A stretch of 51,011 nt of DNA from an uncultured Actinomycetes bacterium (GTDB lineage: Bacteria; Actinomycetota; Thermoleophilia; Miltoncostaeales; Miltoncostaeaceae): the NCBI GenBank assembly GCA_937871165.1, contig CALMXK010000093.1, positions 1 through 51,011 of the forward strand, read 5' to 3'. The notes beneath the pieces were generated by a model. The model saw only the letters and a program-made list of their open reading frames with translations, was not told the origin of the DNA and did not search any database. Below, piece by piece: positions 40,510-48,845 of this stretch (position 1 is its first letter; each line of letters begins with the position of its first letter). Position numbers and translations under genes: made by a program.

Positions 40510-40821
40510 TTAGGCAGGCTCGCTCTGGCCACCCCACACGGGCGGGAGGTCCACCTCGAATGAGCCATCTTCGTCGGCGTGGGCGGCATGCCACGCTTTG
40601 AAGTTGGGGATGGAGAACCCAAGAACCTGCCGGCTGTGCGGATCGATGCGCACAAGCAGCTCGCGATCGGGGTCGTGCACTTGGAGCGCCGGGGCGGGCG
40701 GCCCGTAGGACACCTGGTAGGTGTCGGTCGCCTCGTCGTAGTGTTGAAGGGACTCGCTTGCCACACGCATCGCGTTTTCCTCGGCGAACGAGGGGGGCTT
40801 CGGGGGTGGTGTACTTCCCAC
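40510..40821 (-). CDS. Small protein, DUF2283-like, paralogue A
   Basis: A 103-residue protein. The core [14 protein letters not shown] followed by [19 protein letters not shown] resembles DUF2283-type small proteins (YDxxxDxLxV ... DxxGxVVGIEI). It shares the order YD.A.DT, a DP.T/S.(E/Q)VLG..I.NF block and DGS..VDLP with the protein at 42693-43058, so the two are paralogues. The GTG at 40821 has GGAG at 5 nt. It is the first gene of the MoxR-VWA operon (61-bp gap). Function unknown; it might be a partner or client-related subunit. Confidence 0.75.
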   Translation of the reverse strand: MGSTPPPKPPSFAEENAMRVASESLQHYDEATDTYQVSYGPPAPALQVHDPDRELLVRIDPHSRQVLGFSIPNFKAWHAAHADEDGSFEVDLPPVWGGQSEPA

Positions 40822-40909
40822 GGCGTCTCCTTCCAGAATGGGCTTGTTACGCTCCAGGGGAACTCAGGGAACAGACTTTGAGACTATCGCGACGAATTGG
40901 GGATTGTGG

Positions 40910-42640
40910 ATGCGCGGCGTTGACGCGACATTGGCGGGGCTGAAACAAGCGGGGATCGACTCGATCTTCGGGATTCCCGGCGGACCGGTGATCCCACTGT
41001 TTGACGCCCTGAGCGACGATCCGGACATCAAGACCTACCTCACCCGCCATGAGCAGGGTGCCGGTCACATGGCGCAAGGGTACGCAAAGGTGACCGGCCG
41101 TGCTGCGGTGTGCACGGGAACATCGGGACCGGGTGCGACCAACCTGGTCACACCGATCGCCGACGCCTACATGGACTCGGTACCGATGGTGGCCCTCACC
41201 GGTCAGGTCGGCTCGACTCGTGTCGGCACCGACGCATTCCAGGAGGCCGACATCGTCGGCATCACCCTGCCGATCGTCAAGCACAGCTACCTCATCAAGA
41301 AGGTGGAGGATCTTCCCGGTGCGATCGCCGAGGCGGTCCATATCGCCGAGACCGGGCGTCCGGGTCCGGTGCTCGTCGACGTGTGCGTGGACGTGTGGGG
41401 ACAGGACATCGAGGCCTATTCGGGCCCCTACCCGCCGCAGATCCCCGGCTACCAGCCACCGTCCGGTGCGGGCCATCCGCGCCAGATCGCTGCGGCCGCA
41501 GCGGCCATCGCGGCGGCAAAGAAACCGGTGATCTACGCAGGCGGCGGCATCATCCACTCGAGCGCGAGCGAGGAGCTCCTTCGCGTGGCGGAGGTCACCG
41601 GGATGCCGGTCACCACGACCCTCATGGGCCTTGGCGGATTCCCGTCCAGTCACCGCCAGTGGGTGGGAATGCCCGGCATGCACGGCATCGCCGCCGCCAC
41701 CTGGGCCTTCCAGGAGTCCGACCTCGTGCTTGCGATCGGCGTGCGCTTCGACGAGCGCGTCCTTTCGACCGTGATGCACGAGTGGGCCCCCGGCGCCAAG
41801 ATCATCCACATCGACGTCGACCCGGCCGAGATCAGCAAAAACCGCGCCGCCCACATCGGCATCGCCGCGGAGGCCAAGGCCGCCCTCGGAGCGCTCGCCG
41901 AGGCGTATGTCGCCCAGGGTGCGCGCCACGACGAGGCCGAGCGCTCCGCGTGGCTGTCGAAGGTCGACAAGTGGAAGGCCGACTTCCCGTATGAGGTCGA
42001 CACCAACACCGAGGGTGCCATCCCGCCCCAGCACGTCATCAAGAAGATCTACGAAATCACGCGTGGCCAGGCGATCATCGCCACCGACGTCGGCCAGCAC
42101 CAGATGTTCGCCGCACAGCACTACCTGTTTGACCGCCCGCGTCGCTGGCTCACCTCCGGTGGGCTCGGCACGATGGGATTTGGCTTGCCATCAGCCCTCG
42201 GTGCCCAAGTGGCCCTGGGCCGGGACGAGCTGGTCATCGACATCGCCGGCGACGGTTCATTCGAGATGACCTTGCAGGAGCTCTCGACCGCGCAGATGTA
42301 CGACCTGCCGGTCAAGGTGGTCATCCTGAACAACGGCTACCTCGGCATGGTGCGCCAGTGGCAGGAGATGTTCTGGGAAAGCCGCTACTCGGGAACCTCC
42401 TACGCAGCGTTCCAGCCGAGCTTCGAGAACATCGCCAAGGCCTACGGAATGCCCGGTGTGACGATCACGCAGGAGGCGGACCTGGAGGACGCCCTTCGTG
42501 AGACCTTCGCCCACGACGGACCCGCGCTCATCGATGTGCGCACCCATGAGTTTGCGAAGGTGTTCCCGATGGTCCCCCAGGGCAAGGGCCCCGACGCCAT
42601 GATCGTGGGGGAGGCCGGGGCGGTTCCACGCCCCGAGTGA
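40910..42640 (+). CDS. ilvB: Acetolactate-synthase-like TPP enzyme (large subunit)
   Basis: A 576-residue thiamine-diphosphate enzyme like the catalytic subunit of acetohydroxyacid synthase. Glu48 in TRHEQGAGHMAQ is the cofactor-activating glutamate. GTSGPGATNLVTPIADAYMDS, GTDAFQEADIVGITLPIVKHS and the TPP motif GDGSFEMTLQELSTAQMYDL with VVILNNGYLGMVRQWQEMF are all AHAS-like. No regulatory small subunit (IlvN) is encoded on the plasmid. The ATG at 40910 was chosen because family homology begins there (VDATLAGLKQAGIDSIFGIPGG region). It is divergent from the MoxR operon and flanked by two small paralogues. It could make acetolactate or act on another 2-keto acid. Confidence 0.87.
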   Translation: MRGVDATLAGLKQAGIDSIFGIPGGPVIPLFDALSDDPDIKTYLTRHEQGAGHMAQGYAKVTGRAAVCTGTSGPGATNLVTPIADAYMDSVPMVALTGQVGSTRVGTDAFQEADIVGITLPIVKHSYLIKKVEDLPGAIAEAVHIAETGRPGPVLVDVCVDVWGQDIEAYSGPYPPQIPGYQPPSGAGHPRQIAAAAAAIAAAKKPVIYAGGGIIHSSASEELLRVAEVTGMPVTTTLMGLGGFPSSHRQWVGMPGMHGIAAATWAFQESDLVLAIGVRFDERVLSTVMHEWAPGAKIIHIDVDPAEISKNRAAHIGIAAEAKAALGALAEAYVAQGARHDEAERSAWLSKVDKWKADFPYEVDTNTEGAIPPQHVIKKIYEITRGQAIIATDVGQHQMFAAQHYLFDRPRRWLTSGGLGTMGFGLPSALGAQVALGRDELVIDIAGDGSFEMTLQELSTAQMYDLPVKVVILNNGYLGMVRQWQEMFWESRYSGTSYAAFQPSFENIAKAYGMPGVTITQEADLEDALRETFAHDGPALIDVRTHEFAKVFPMVPQGKGPDAMIVGEAGAVPRPE

Positions 42641-42645
42641 GCGCT

Positions 42646-42675
42646 GTGGGCCGCCGGAGCGTTCCGGCGGCCCAC
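42646..42675. terminator. Bidirectional terminator hairpin
   Basis: GTGGGCCGCCGGA (42646-42658) pairs perfectly with TCCGGCGGCCCAC (42663-42675). It lies between the convergent TPP-enzyme gene and the small gene at 42693. The T-tract is weak. Confidence 0.8.
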
Positions 42676-42692
42676 CATTCTCATTTCGCCGT

Positions 42693-43058
42693 CTAGTACA
42701 TCTCGGCGATACGCACACCGGAGCGAAGCTGCTCCTCGTCGTAGTCCATCTCCTCTTCCAGGTTCACCGGCACGCGCGTCGGAAGGTCGACGTCGTAGCT
42801 GCCGTCGGGGAGCTTGTTGTCCTCGTAGTACTTCGTGAAATTCTGGATGAGGTAGCCGAGCACCTCGTTGGTGTCGGGGTCGAAAAAGACCGTGACGCCC
42901 TTGGAGTTGGTGACCGCCGAGGCCGACGGATGGCCCTTGGCGATCGCCTTCAGCGTGTCGCTCGCCTGGTCGTACACCGGCTCGACCTCGCGAAGATCGG
43001 TCTGGAGTCCCGGCAAACTGTCGGTTGCCTGCTCATTGGTGGGCGCGTCGTCCTTCAC
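42693..43058 (-). CDS. Small protein, DUF2283-like, paralogue B
   Basis: A 121-residue acidic protein. YDQASDTLKAIAKG and VTVFFDPDTNEVLGYLIQNF followed by LPDGSYDVDLPTRVP match the protein at 40510-40821. It has an extra C-terminal acidic tail (EEEMDYDEEQ). The GTG at 43058 has GAGGAA at about 6 nt, and TACGAT (43104-43099, minus strand) may be its -10 box. It is a single gene, convergent with the TPP enzyme. The two paralogues bracket that enzyme, which suggests a shared job. Function unknown. Confidence 0.72.
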   Translation of the reverse strand: MKDDAPTNEQATDSLPGLQTDLREVEPVYDQASDTLKAIAKGHPSASAVTNSKGVTVFFDPDTNEVLGYLIQNFTKYYEDNKLPDGSYDVDLPTRVPVNLEEEMDYDEEQLRSGVRIAEMY

Positions 43059-43243
43059 GTGCGTTCCTCATGGGTTCGGTGGGACAAATGGGCCTTGAAT
43101 CGTATCAGCAGCGGGGATTTTCGCTAGCGCCCGTGTGGTGGCGCTGGTAGCGTCCCACTGCCGCCGGGGGCGACCGCGCCCCCGCAACCGACCGCGTGTG
43201 CACATCGGCACCGCGGTTTTGGAAGGTCCACGAGAGGAGACGG

Positions 43244-44470
43244 ATGGGCGAGAGCACACCCGACGTGCGTGAAGCACGGCGCATGCTGGCGAAGGGCATC
43301 TGTATCGCCGGTGTCGGCGAGACCGAGCAGGGAATCATCAAAGACCGAGGCTCGTTCCAGCTGCTGGCCGAGGTCACAAAGATCACGCTCGACGACGCAG
43401 GGCTCACCCTCGGCGACGTCGATGGAATGGTCACCGCGTTTTCATTCGTCGAGCAGACGCTGATGCACGCGACAACCTTCGCCGACTACCTGGGGATGGA
43501 GCCGGGCTACTTCGCCTCCGTCGCCGTCGGTGGAGCAACCGCTCCCCTCATGGCCATCCAGGCCGCGATGGCAATCGACGCAGGCCTTGCCGAAGTCGTG
43601 CTGTGCGTGCGCGGCGACAACACCCGCTCGGGCATTTCAAGCTCGGGCATGATCGCCATGGCGCGCGAGATGAGCCATGGTGCCTACGAGGCCCCGTACG
43701 GGCTCACCACCATCGGTGGCTACGGCCTGCTCGCGCAGCGCTACATGCATGAGCACAACGTGCCCCAGGAGGCCCTTGCGGCCGTCGTCGCAACCCAGTC
43801 CGAGCATGCCGCCCTCAAGTGGAACGCCATGCTTCGCGACGTGGTCACCGTCGATGACGTCATGAAGGACCGTTGGATCGCAACGCCGTTTCACGCAATG
43901 GACTGTTCGCTTGTGTCCGACGGTGCGGCGGCATTCCTTGTCACCACCGCCGAGCGCGCGAAGGACATGAAGCAGACGCCCGTGTACATCACCGGTGTCG
44001 GCGAGGGCTACTCCCACCAGTACATCACCTCGGCAAAGAGCGTCGACGGAGTCCGTCAGGGCCTTGGTCGTGCCGGCCGTCGTGCCATGGAGGTCGCAGG
44101 CATCGGCCCGCAGGACCTCGATGTCGCGGAGATCTACGACTCGTTCAGCTTCACCCCGCTCATCGCCCTTGAGGGCTTTGGCGTGTGCGGTCCCGGCGAG
44201 GCCGGCGACTGGGTGCTCGAGGGCAACGCCAAGCTCGGCGGAAAGCTCCCGATGAACACCCACGGCGGACTCATCCGTCAGGCCCACCTCGGCGCCATGC
44301 ATCACATCGTCGAGGCTGCCCTGCAGCTTCGCGGCCAGGCCGACGACACCGCTCGCGGCGGAGGAAACCACCAGGTTCCCGGCGCCAAGACGGCGATCTC
44401 GAACGGCTCCGGCGGCATCCTTGCCGCAACCAGCGCCATCGTCCTGTCCAACGAAGCGCCGACGGCGTAG
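43244..44470 (+). CDS. Thiolase-superfamily lipid-transfer-type protein (Ltp/aldolase-like)
   Basis: A 408-residue thiolase-fold protein of the SCP2-thiolase/lipid-transfer group. Where true thiolases have the nucleophilic cysteine, this one has SVAVGGATAPLMAIQAAMAI, with no Cys. VAEIYDSFSFTPLIALEGFG and NTHGGLIRQAHLGAMHHIVE match the C-terminal half. In steroid-degrading actinobacteria, similar Cys-less proteins (Ltp2) paired with a DUF35 protein are retro-aldolases. A DUF35 gene follows directly here, so aldol cleavage of a beta-hydroxyacyl-CoA is the best guess. The ATG at 43244 follows GAGGAGA; it opens the six-gene acyl-CoA cluster. Confidence 0.82.
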   Translation: MGESTPDVREARRMLAKGICIAGVGETEQGIIKDRGSFQLLAEVTKITLDDAGLTLGDVDGMVTAFSFVEQTLMHATTFADYLGMEPGYFASVAVGGATAPLMAIQAAMAIDAGLAEVVLCVRGDNTRSGISSSGMIAMAREMSHGAYEAPYGLTTIGGYGLLAQRYMHEHNVPQEALAAVVATQSEHAALKWNAMLRDVVTVDDVMKDRWIATPFHAMDCSLVSDGAAAFLVTTAERAKDMKQTPVYITGVGEGYSHQYITSAKSVDGVRQGLGRAGRRAMEVAGIGPQDLDVAEIYDSFSFTPLIALEGFGVCGPGEAGDWVLEGNAKLGGKLPMNTHGGLIRQAHLGAMHHIVEAALQLRGQADDTARGGGNHQVPGAKTAISNGSGGILAATSAIVLSNEAPTA

Positions 44471-44488
44471 GGAAGAAGGGAGACACAC

Positions 44489-44938
44489 ATGTCAGCTGAA
44501 CAGGCACCCGCCACGAGCGGCTACGCAAAGCCACTTCCCGATATGCGTCCGGAGGGCGACGGCTACTGGGCCGGCACGAAGGAGCACAAGCTGCTGCTTC
44601 CGACCGCACCCGACGGCACGCCGTTTTGGTACCCGCGCGCACTGTCGCCCGGCACCCTCGAGCCACACACGTGGACCGAGAGCAAGGGCCTCGGCACCGT
44701 GTACACCTACTCGACCCACTTCATCGGTCCGAGCAAGGCGTACAAGGGCGACCCGCCGCACATCGTCGCGCTCATCGACCTCGATGAGGGCCCGCGCATG
44801 ATGACCAACCTCGTTCGCGATGAGGAGGGCTACCCCTCACTCGACCCGGATGCCGTGAAGATCGGTATGCGGGTGAAGGTCGTGTTCCACGACGTCACCG
44901 ACGAGATCACCCTCCCGAAGTTCGCCCCGGCCGAATAG
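44489..44938 (+). CDS. DUF35 OB-fold protein without zinc ribbon
   Basis: A 149-residue DUF35-family protein that would pair with the Ltp-like thiolase 18 nt upstream. The C-terminal OB-fold part is clear (LGTVYTYSTHFIGPSKAYKG, HIVALIDLDEGPRMMTNLV, VKIGMRVKVVFHDVTDEI). The N-terminal zinc-ribbon cysteines of the family are missing: the corresponding segment ends in KLLLPTAPDGTPFWYPRA with no CxxC. The ribosome site AGGGAGA precedes the ATG. Proteins of this kind hold thiolase-fold partners together and shape the CoA-binding tunnel. Confidence 0.82.
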   Translation: MSAEQAPATSGYAKPLPDMRPEGDGYWAGTKEHKLLLPTAPDGTPFWYPRALSPGTLEPHTWTESKGLGTVYTYSTHFIGPSKAYKGDPPHIVALIDLDEGPRMMTNLVRDEEGYPSLDPDAVKIGMRVKVVFHDVTDEITLPKFAPAE

Positions 44939-44941
44939 GCC

Positions 44942-44965
44942 GGGGGGGCTTCACCCCTCTTTTTT
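44942..44965 (+). terminator. Weak terminator-like hairpin inside the acyl-CoA cluster
   Basis: GGGG and CCCC around a CTTCA loop are followed by TCTTTTTT. The stem is short, so it may reduce rather than stop transcription into the CoA ligase gene. Confidence 0.45.
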
Positions 44966-44997
44966 CCGCGAAAACAAGTTCAGGAGACGCGACACGC

Positions 44998-46656
44998 ATG
45001 GCCGACTGGAGCGACTGGTATCAGAAGGAGGACCTCACGACGTGGGTCCTGCCCGAGATTCTGCAAAAGCGTGCTGAGGAGCATCCCGACCGGGACTTCC
45101 TCAAGTTCGGCGACGGCAAGTGGGTCAGCTACGGCGCCGTCAACAAGAAGGCGAACCAGATCGCCAACGCGCTGATCAAGCGTGGCGTGCAGAAGGGCGA
45201 CTCCGTGTCGGTCATGCTGCCCAACTGCGAGGAGTTCCTGCCGGTGTGGTTCGGCATCCTCAAGGCCGGCGGCGTCATGAGCTCGATCAACATCGCCTAC
45301 AAGGGTGATTTCCTCGCCCACACGATCAACCTGGTCGAGGCGAAGATCCTCATCATCTCCGACGAGTGGCTCGATCGCCTGCAGGTGGTGGCAAAGCGTC
45401 TGCCGATCCTCGAGCACGTCGTGATCATGGAGACCCCGCGCGCGACCAAGCCGATGCCGCGCAAGTTCACCCATGAGCCCCTCACCGAGCTCATGAAGGG
45501 CTCCACCAAGCAGCCGTCGGTCGACTACAAGTGGACCGATGATGCACGCATCATGTTCACCTCCGGCACCACCGGCCTTTCGAAGGGTGTCATCAAGCAG
45601 CACGCAGCCGACTTCTTCTCCGGCCGTGGTCTGCTCGAGGTGATTCGCGCCCTGAACTCAAAGACGCTTGCGTCGATGAAGGACGAGACCTTCTTCTCGT
45701 GCCTGCCGTTGTTTCACTCAAACGCCCAGGTGCTCACCGCCTACCCGGCGCTCATCGCAGGTGCCCGCGTGGCATTTGTCGAGCGGTTTTCCGCAAGCCA
45801 GTTTTGGAAGCAGGTCACCGAGGCCGAGGCCACGGTGTTCAACTCGATCGGAGCGGTCAGCTACTTCATCTACAACACCGCCAAGACCGAGTACGATCGT
45901 GCCCACAAGGTGCACACCGTCTTCGCCGCGCCGGCGCCGAAGGACATCTACAAGCAGTTCGAAAAGCGCTTCGGCGTCAAGTTCGTGGAGGGCTACGGTC
46001 TCACCGAGACCGGTATGGCCACCTACATGGACCCGACCAAGAAGCCGGTCCTCGGCTCGATGGGCAAGGCCAACCCCGGCTACGAAGTGACGATCGTGGA
46101 GCCCGGCACCGACCGGCCGCTGCCGCCGAACACCCCCGGCGAGATCGTCGTCGACATGCGGATCCCGAACATCGTCATGCGCAAGTACTACGGCATGGAC
46201 GAGAAGACCGCCGAGGACTTCCGCAACCTGAAGCTCCACACCGGCGACCTCGGACGCATGGACAAGAACGGCTACTTCTTCTTCATGGACCGCGTGAAGG
46301 ACTACATCCGTCGCCGCGGCGAGAACGTGTCGTCGATGGAGGTCGAGCGCCAGGTGGGCAACCACCCGCAGATCAAGGAAGCCGCCTGTATCGGTGTGAA
46401 GGCAGACGAAGGAGCCTCGTCGGAGGACGAGATCATGGTCGTGTGCATCCCCGAGGGTCCGGCTCCGGATCCGGCCGAGCTCACCAAGTGGCTAGCGGCC
46501 GAAATGCCCTACTTCATGGTTCCGCGCTACATTCGTTTCGTCAAGGAACTTCCGAAGACCCCGACCGAGCGTGTCCAGAAGGTCAAGTTGCGCGAGGAAG
46601 GCATCACTGCCGACACGTTCGACCGGGACAAGGCCGGGATCAAGGTCACGAGGTAA
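44998..46656 (+). CDS. AMP-dependent acyl-CoA synthetase/ligase
   Basis: A 552-residue ANL-superfamily ligase that activates a carboxylic acid to its CoA thioester with ATP. The P-loop motif is MFTSGTTGLSKGVIKQH, then VEGYGLTETGMATYM, HTGDLGRMDKNGYFFFMDRVKDYIRR split over the hinge (A8 RRRGENVSSMEVE) and the catalytic lysine region PKTPTERVQKVKL near the end. It starts with a strong AGGAGA ribosome site and is 3 nt upstream of the HMGCS-like gene. Substrate class (fatty, aromatic or alicyclic acid) is unclear. It is the entry enzyme of this cluster. Confidence 0.93.
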   Translation: MADWSDWYQKEDLTTWVLPEILQKRAEEHPDRDFLKFGDGKWVSYGAVNKKANQIANALIKRGVQKGDSVSVMLPNCEEFLPVWFGILKAGGVMSSINIAYKGDFLAHTINLVEAKILIISDEWLDRLQVVAKRLPILEHVVIMETPRATKPMPRKFTHEPLTELMKGSTKQPSVDYKWTDDARIMFTSGTTGLSKGVIKQHAADFFSGRGLLEVIRALNSKTLASMKDETFFSCLPLFHSNAQVLTAYPALIAGARVAFVERFSASQFWKQVTEAEATVFNSIGAVSYFIYNTAKTEYDRAHKVHTVFAAPAPKDIYKQFEKRFGVKFVEGYGLTETGMATYMDPTKKPVLGSMGKANPGYEVTIVEPGTDRPLPPNTPGEIVVDMRIPNIVMRKYYGMDEKTAEDFRNLKLHTGDLGRMDKNGYFFFMDRVKDYIRRRGENVSSMEVERQVGNHPQIKEAACIGVKADEGASSEDEIMVVCIPEGPAPDPAELTKWLAAEMPYFMVPRYIRFVKELPKTPTERVQKVKLREEGITADTFDRDKAGIKVTR

Positions 46657-46659
46657 CAC

Positions 46660-47658
46660 ATGGCCCACATCGCAAGCTACGGGGCGTACCTGCCCAAATA
46701 CCGTGCGACGCTCGGCGAGATCCAAGCGTTCGAGGGCAGGCCGGGACGGCCCCGCTCCAAGACGCTTGCGACGCCGGCACTCGATGAGGACACGCTGACG
46801 ATGGCCTGGGAAGCAGCTTCCCAGGCCATCGCCGGTCGCCCGTCACCGGCCGCGGTCATCACCCTCACCCATTCGGCACCGACCGGTTTTCGCAAGATGT
46901 CCCAGACCTTGGTCCGGGCGCTTGAGTCGATCGACGATCCCGAAGCGGTGAGCTGCTATGACCTGTCGGGCCATCCCGGCAGCCTGATCGACGCGTTCGA
47001 GCTCGCCTCGGCACTCGTCGATGCCGGCAAGGGCGATGTTCTTGTGGTCGTCGCCGACTACGTCGTCGCATACGACGACAAGGTCCTCGACATGCTGTCG
47101 GCCGGCGGTGCCGCCGCATTTGTGATCAGCAGCGCAGGGTTTGCCACGCTCGGGCCGGTTGCCCGTGACGGGCGTGAGGTCTTCGACGTGTGGCGCCTTG
47201 GCACCGAGCCGACGGCGCGCTACCGCATGGAAGTCCTGTTTGACAGCTACAACGCCGCCGCGAAGGGCGCGATCGGCAAGCTCGCGAAGCTCACCGGTCG
47301 TGACAGCGGCAAATATGTGAAGGCCGCCGTCAGCCAGCCGCACCCGCAGACGGTGCGTGGTCTTGGCAAGCTCGGCATCAGCGACAGCGCACTGGCCGAC
47401 ACGGTGTTCGTCGCCGAGATCGGCAACCTCGGGGTCGCCGCGCTTGGCATTTCGCTTGCGCTTGCCCTCGACGGGGCGGCAAAGGGCAAGGCCGTGCTTG
47501 CATTCGGCTACGGCGCCGGCGAGGGGATTGCGCAGGAGATCGTCCTGACGGCCGCCTCACCGAAGTGCAAGATCGCCGAAGCGATGGCGACGACCGAATC
47601 GATCAGCCTTGGCACGTACTACCGCTGGACCCGCGGGCGCCAGCAAGAGCCGCACTAA
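46660..47658 (+). CDS. HMG-CoA-synthase-like protein lacking the catalytic Cys
   Basis: A 332-residue thiolase-fold protein similar to archaeal 3-hydroxy-3-methylglutaryl-CoA synthase. The archaeal-type start IASYGAYLPKYR and the KTLATPALDEDTLTMAWEAA block are present, as is a His in SQPHPQTVRGLGK. At the position of the catalytic cysteine (archaeal EFACKAGT) it reads DLSGHPGS, so Gly104 replaces Cys. The nearest cysteine, Cys99, is off-register. It follows the CoA ligase by 3 nt and precedes a thiolase and a DUF35 gene, the same trio that forms a channeling complex in archaea. Condensation activity is doubtful. Confidence 0.78.
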   Translation: MAHIASYGAYLPKYRATLGEIQAFEGRPGRPRSKTLATPALDEDTLTMAWEAASQAIAGRPSPAAVITLTHSAPTGFRKMSQTLVRALESIDDPEAVSCYDLSGHPGSLIDAFELASALVDAGKGDVLVVVADYVVAYDDKVLDMLSAGGAAAFVISSAGFATLGPVARDGREVFDVWRLGTEPTARYRMEVLFDSYNAAAKGAIGKLAKLTGRDSGKYVKAAVSQPHPQTVRGLGKLGISDSALADTVFVAEIGNLGVAALGISLALALDGAAKGKAVLAFGYGAGEGIAQEIVLTAASPKCKIAEAMATTESISLGTYYRWTRGRQQEPH

Positions 47659-47674
47659 GGCAAGGGGAGAGCAC

Positions 47675-48844
47675 ATGCGCGTTGGTGTTTTGGGAATCGG
47701 AAAGACTCCCCACAAGATTCAGCACAACAAATCCCTCCGGGATCTCATCGTCGAAGCCGGCCAGAAGGCCATCGACGACGCAGGCATCGAGCGGCGCGAC
47801 ATCCAGGCCCTGTATGTCGGCAACGTCGGCTCGGTCGGCTTTTGTTTTGAGAACTCCACCGGTCTCATGGCCGTCGACCACCTGGGCCTTGTGCCCTCGG
47901 CGGCCGTGCGCGTCGAGGCCGCCTGTGGCACCGGCGCCTGGGCGCTGCACCTCGGGTGTGCGGCCATCTTGTCGGGCCTGTACGACACCGTCATGGTGCT
48001 CGGCGCCGAGAAGATGAACGACCTCGCCACGGTGGAGGCGACCTCGCTGATCGCGCAGGCCGCCGACTCCAAGGAGGAGTACTTCTCCGGGCTCACGTTC
48101 CCGTCGGGAACGGCGCTCACCGCTCGCAAGTACATGCAGACTTACGGCTGCACCGAAGAGGATCTTGCGAACGTCTCGGTCAAAAACCACTACTACGGTG
48201 CCCGCAACCCCTACGCCCATCTGCGCTTTGAGTGCACGGTGGACGAGGTCATGCGAAGCCCGAAGGTCGCCGACCCGCTGAAGCTGTTTGAAGTGTGTCC
48301 GATGACCGACGCCGGCTCGGCGCTCATCCTGTGTCGCGAAGAGATGCTTCGCGACCGCCCGGACAAGCCCCAGGTCTTTGTCACCGCCACCTCCATGGCG
48401 TCGGGCACCTGGTATGCGGCAAGCGACGGTCTCGACGAGTCGTTTGACCTGCTCGCCCGCCCGGCCCAGAAGGCCTATGCGATGGCGGGCATCAGCGCCG
48501 ATGACATCGACGTGGCCGAGATTTACAACAGCTTCGCCATCCAGGAGCCCCTTGGCATCGAGGCCCTTGGCTTCGCCGAGCGCGGTGACGGCTGGAAGGG
48601 TGCGGCCGATGGCTCCACGTGGCTTGACGGTAAGGTTGCGGTGAATCTCTCCGGTGGGCTTTTGTGCAAGGGTCATCCGCTCGGTGCCACCGGCACCAGC
48701 CAGGCGTGCGACATCGTCGAGCAACTTCGCGGAACCGCCCCGGCGGAGATCCAGCGCAAGGACGCGGCGATCGGAATCAGCGCGTGTCGCGGCGGACCGG
48801 GGTCGGTCGGCGCCGTTCATATCTACCAGCGGCTGGAGGACTGA
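47675..48844 (+). CDS. Thiolase, acetyl-CoA C-acetyltransferase type
   Basis: A 389-residue thiolase with intact catalytic residues: Cys84 in RVEAACGTGAWAL, the GHP histidine in LLCKGHPLGATGTSQ and the second cysteine in ISACRGGPGSVGAVHIY. VAEIYNSFAIQEPLGIEALG matches the archaeal/lipid-transfer thiolase branch that works with DUF35 proteins. The ATG at 47675 follows AGGGGAGA. It is 16 nt after the HMGCS-like gene and 1 nt before the zinc-ribbon DUF35 gene. It would cleave or form 3-ketoacyl-CoA in the cytoplasm. Confidence 0.9.
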   Translation: MRVGVLGIGKTPHKIQHNKSLRDLIVEAGQKAIDDAGIERRDIQALYVGNVGSVGFCFENSTGLMAVDHLGLVPSAAVRVEAACGTGAWALHLGCAAILSGLYDTVMVLGAEKMNDLATVEATSLIAQAADSKEEYFSGLTFPSGTALTARKYMQTYGCTEEDLANVSVKNHYYGARNPYAHLRFECTVDEVMRSPKVADPLKLFEVCPMTDAGSALILCREEMLRDRPDKPQVFVTATSMASGTWYAASDGLDESFDLLARPAQKAYAMAGISADDIDVAEIYNSFAIQEPLGIEALGFAERGDGWKGAADGSTWLDGKVAVNLSGGLLCKGHPLGATGTSQACDIVEQLRGTAPAEIQRKDAAIGISACRGGPGSVGAVHIYQRLED

Positions 48845-48845
48845 C

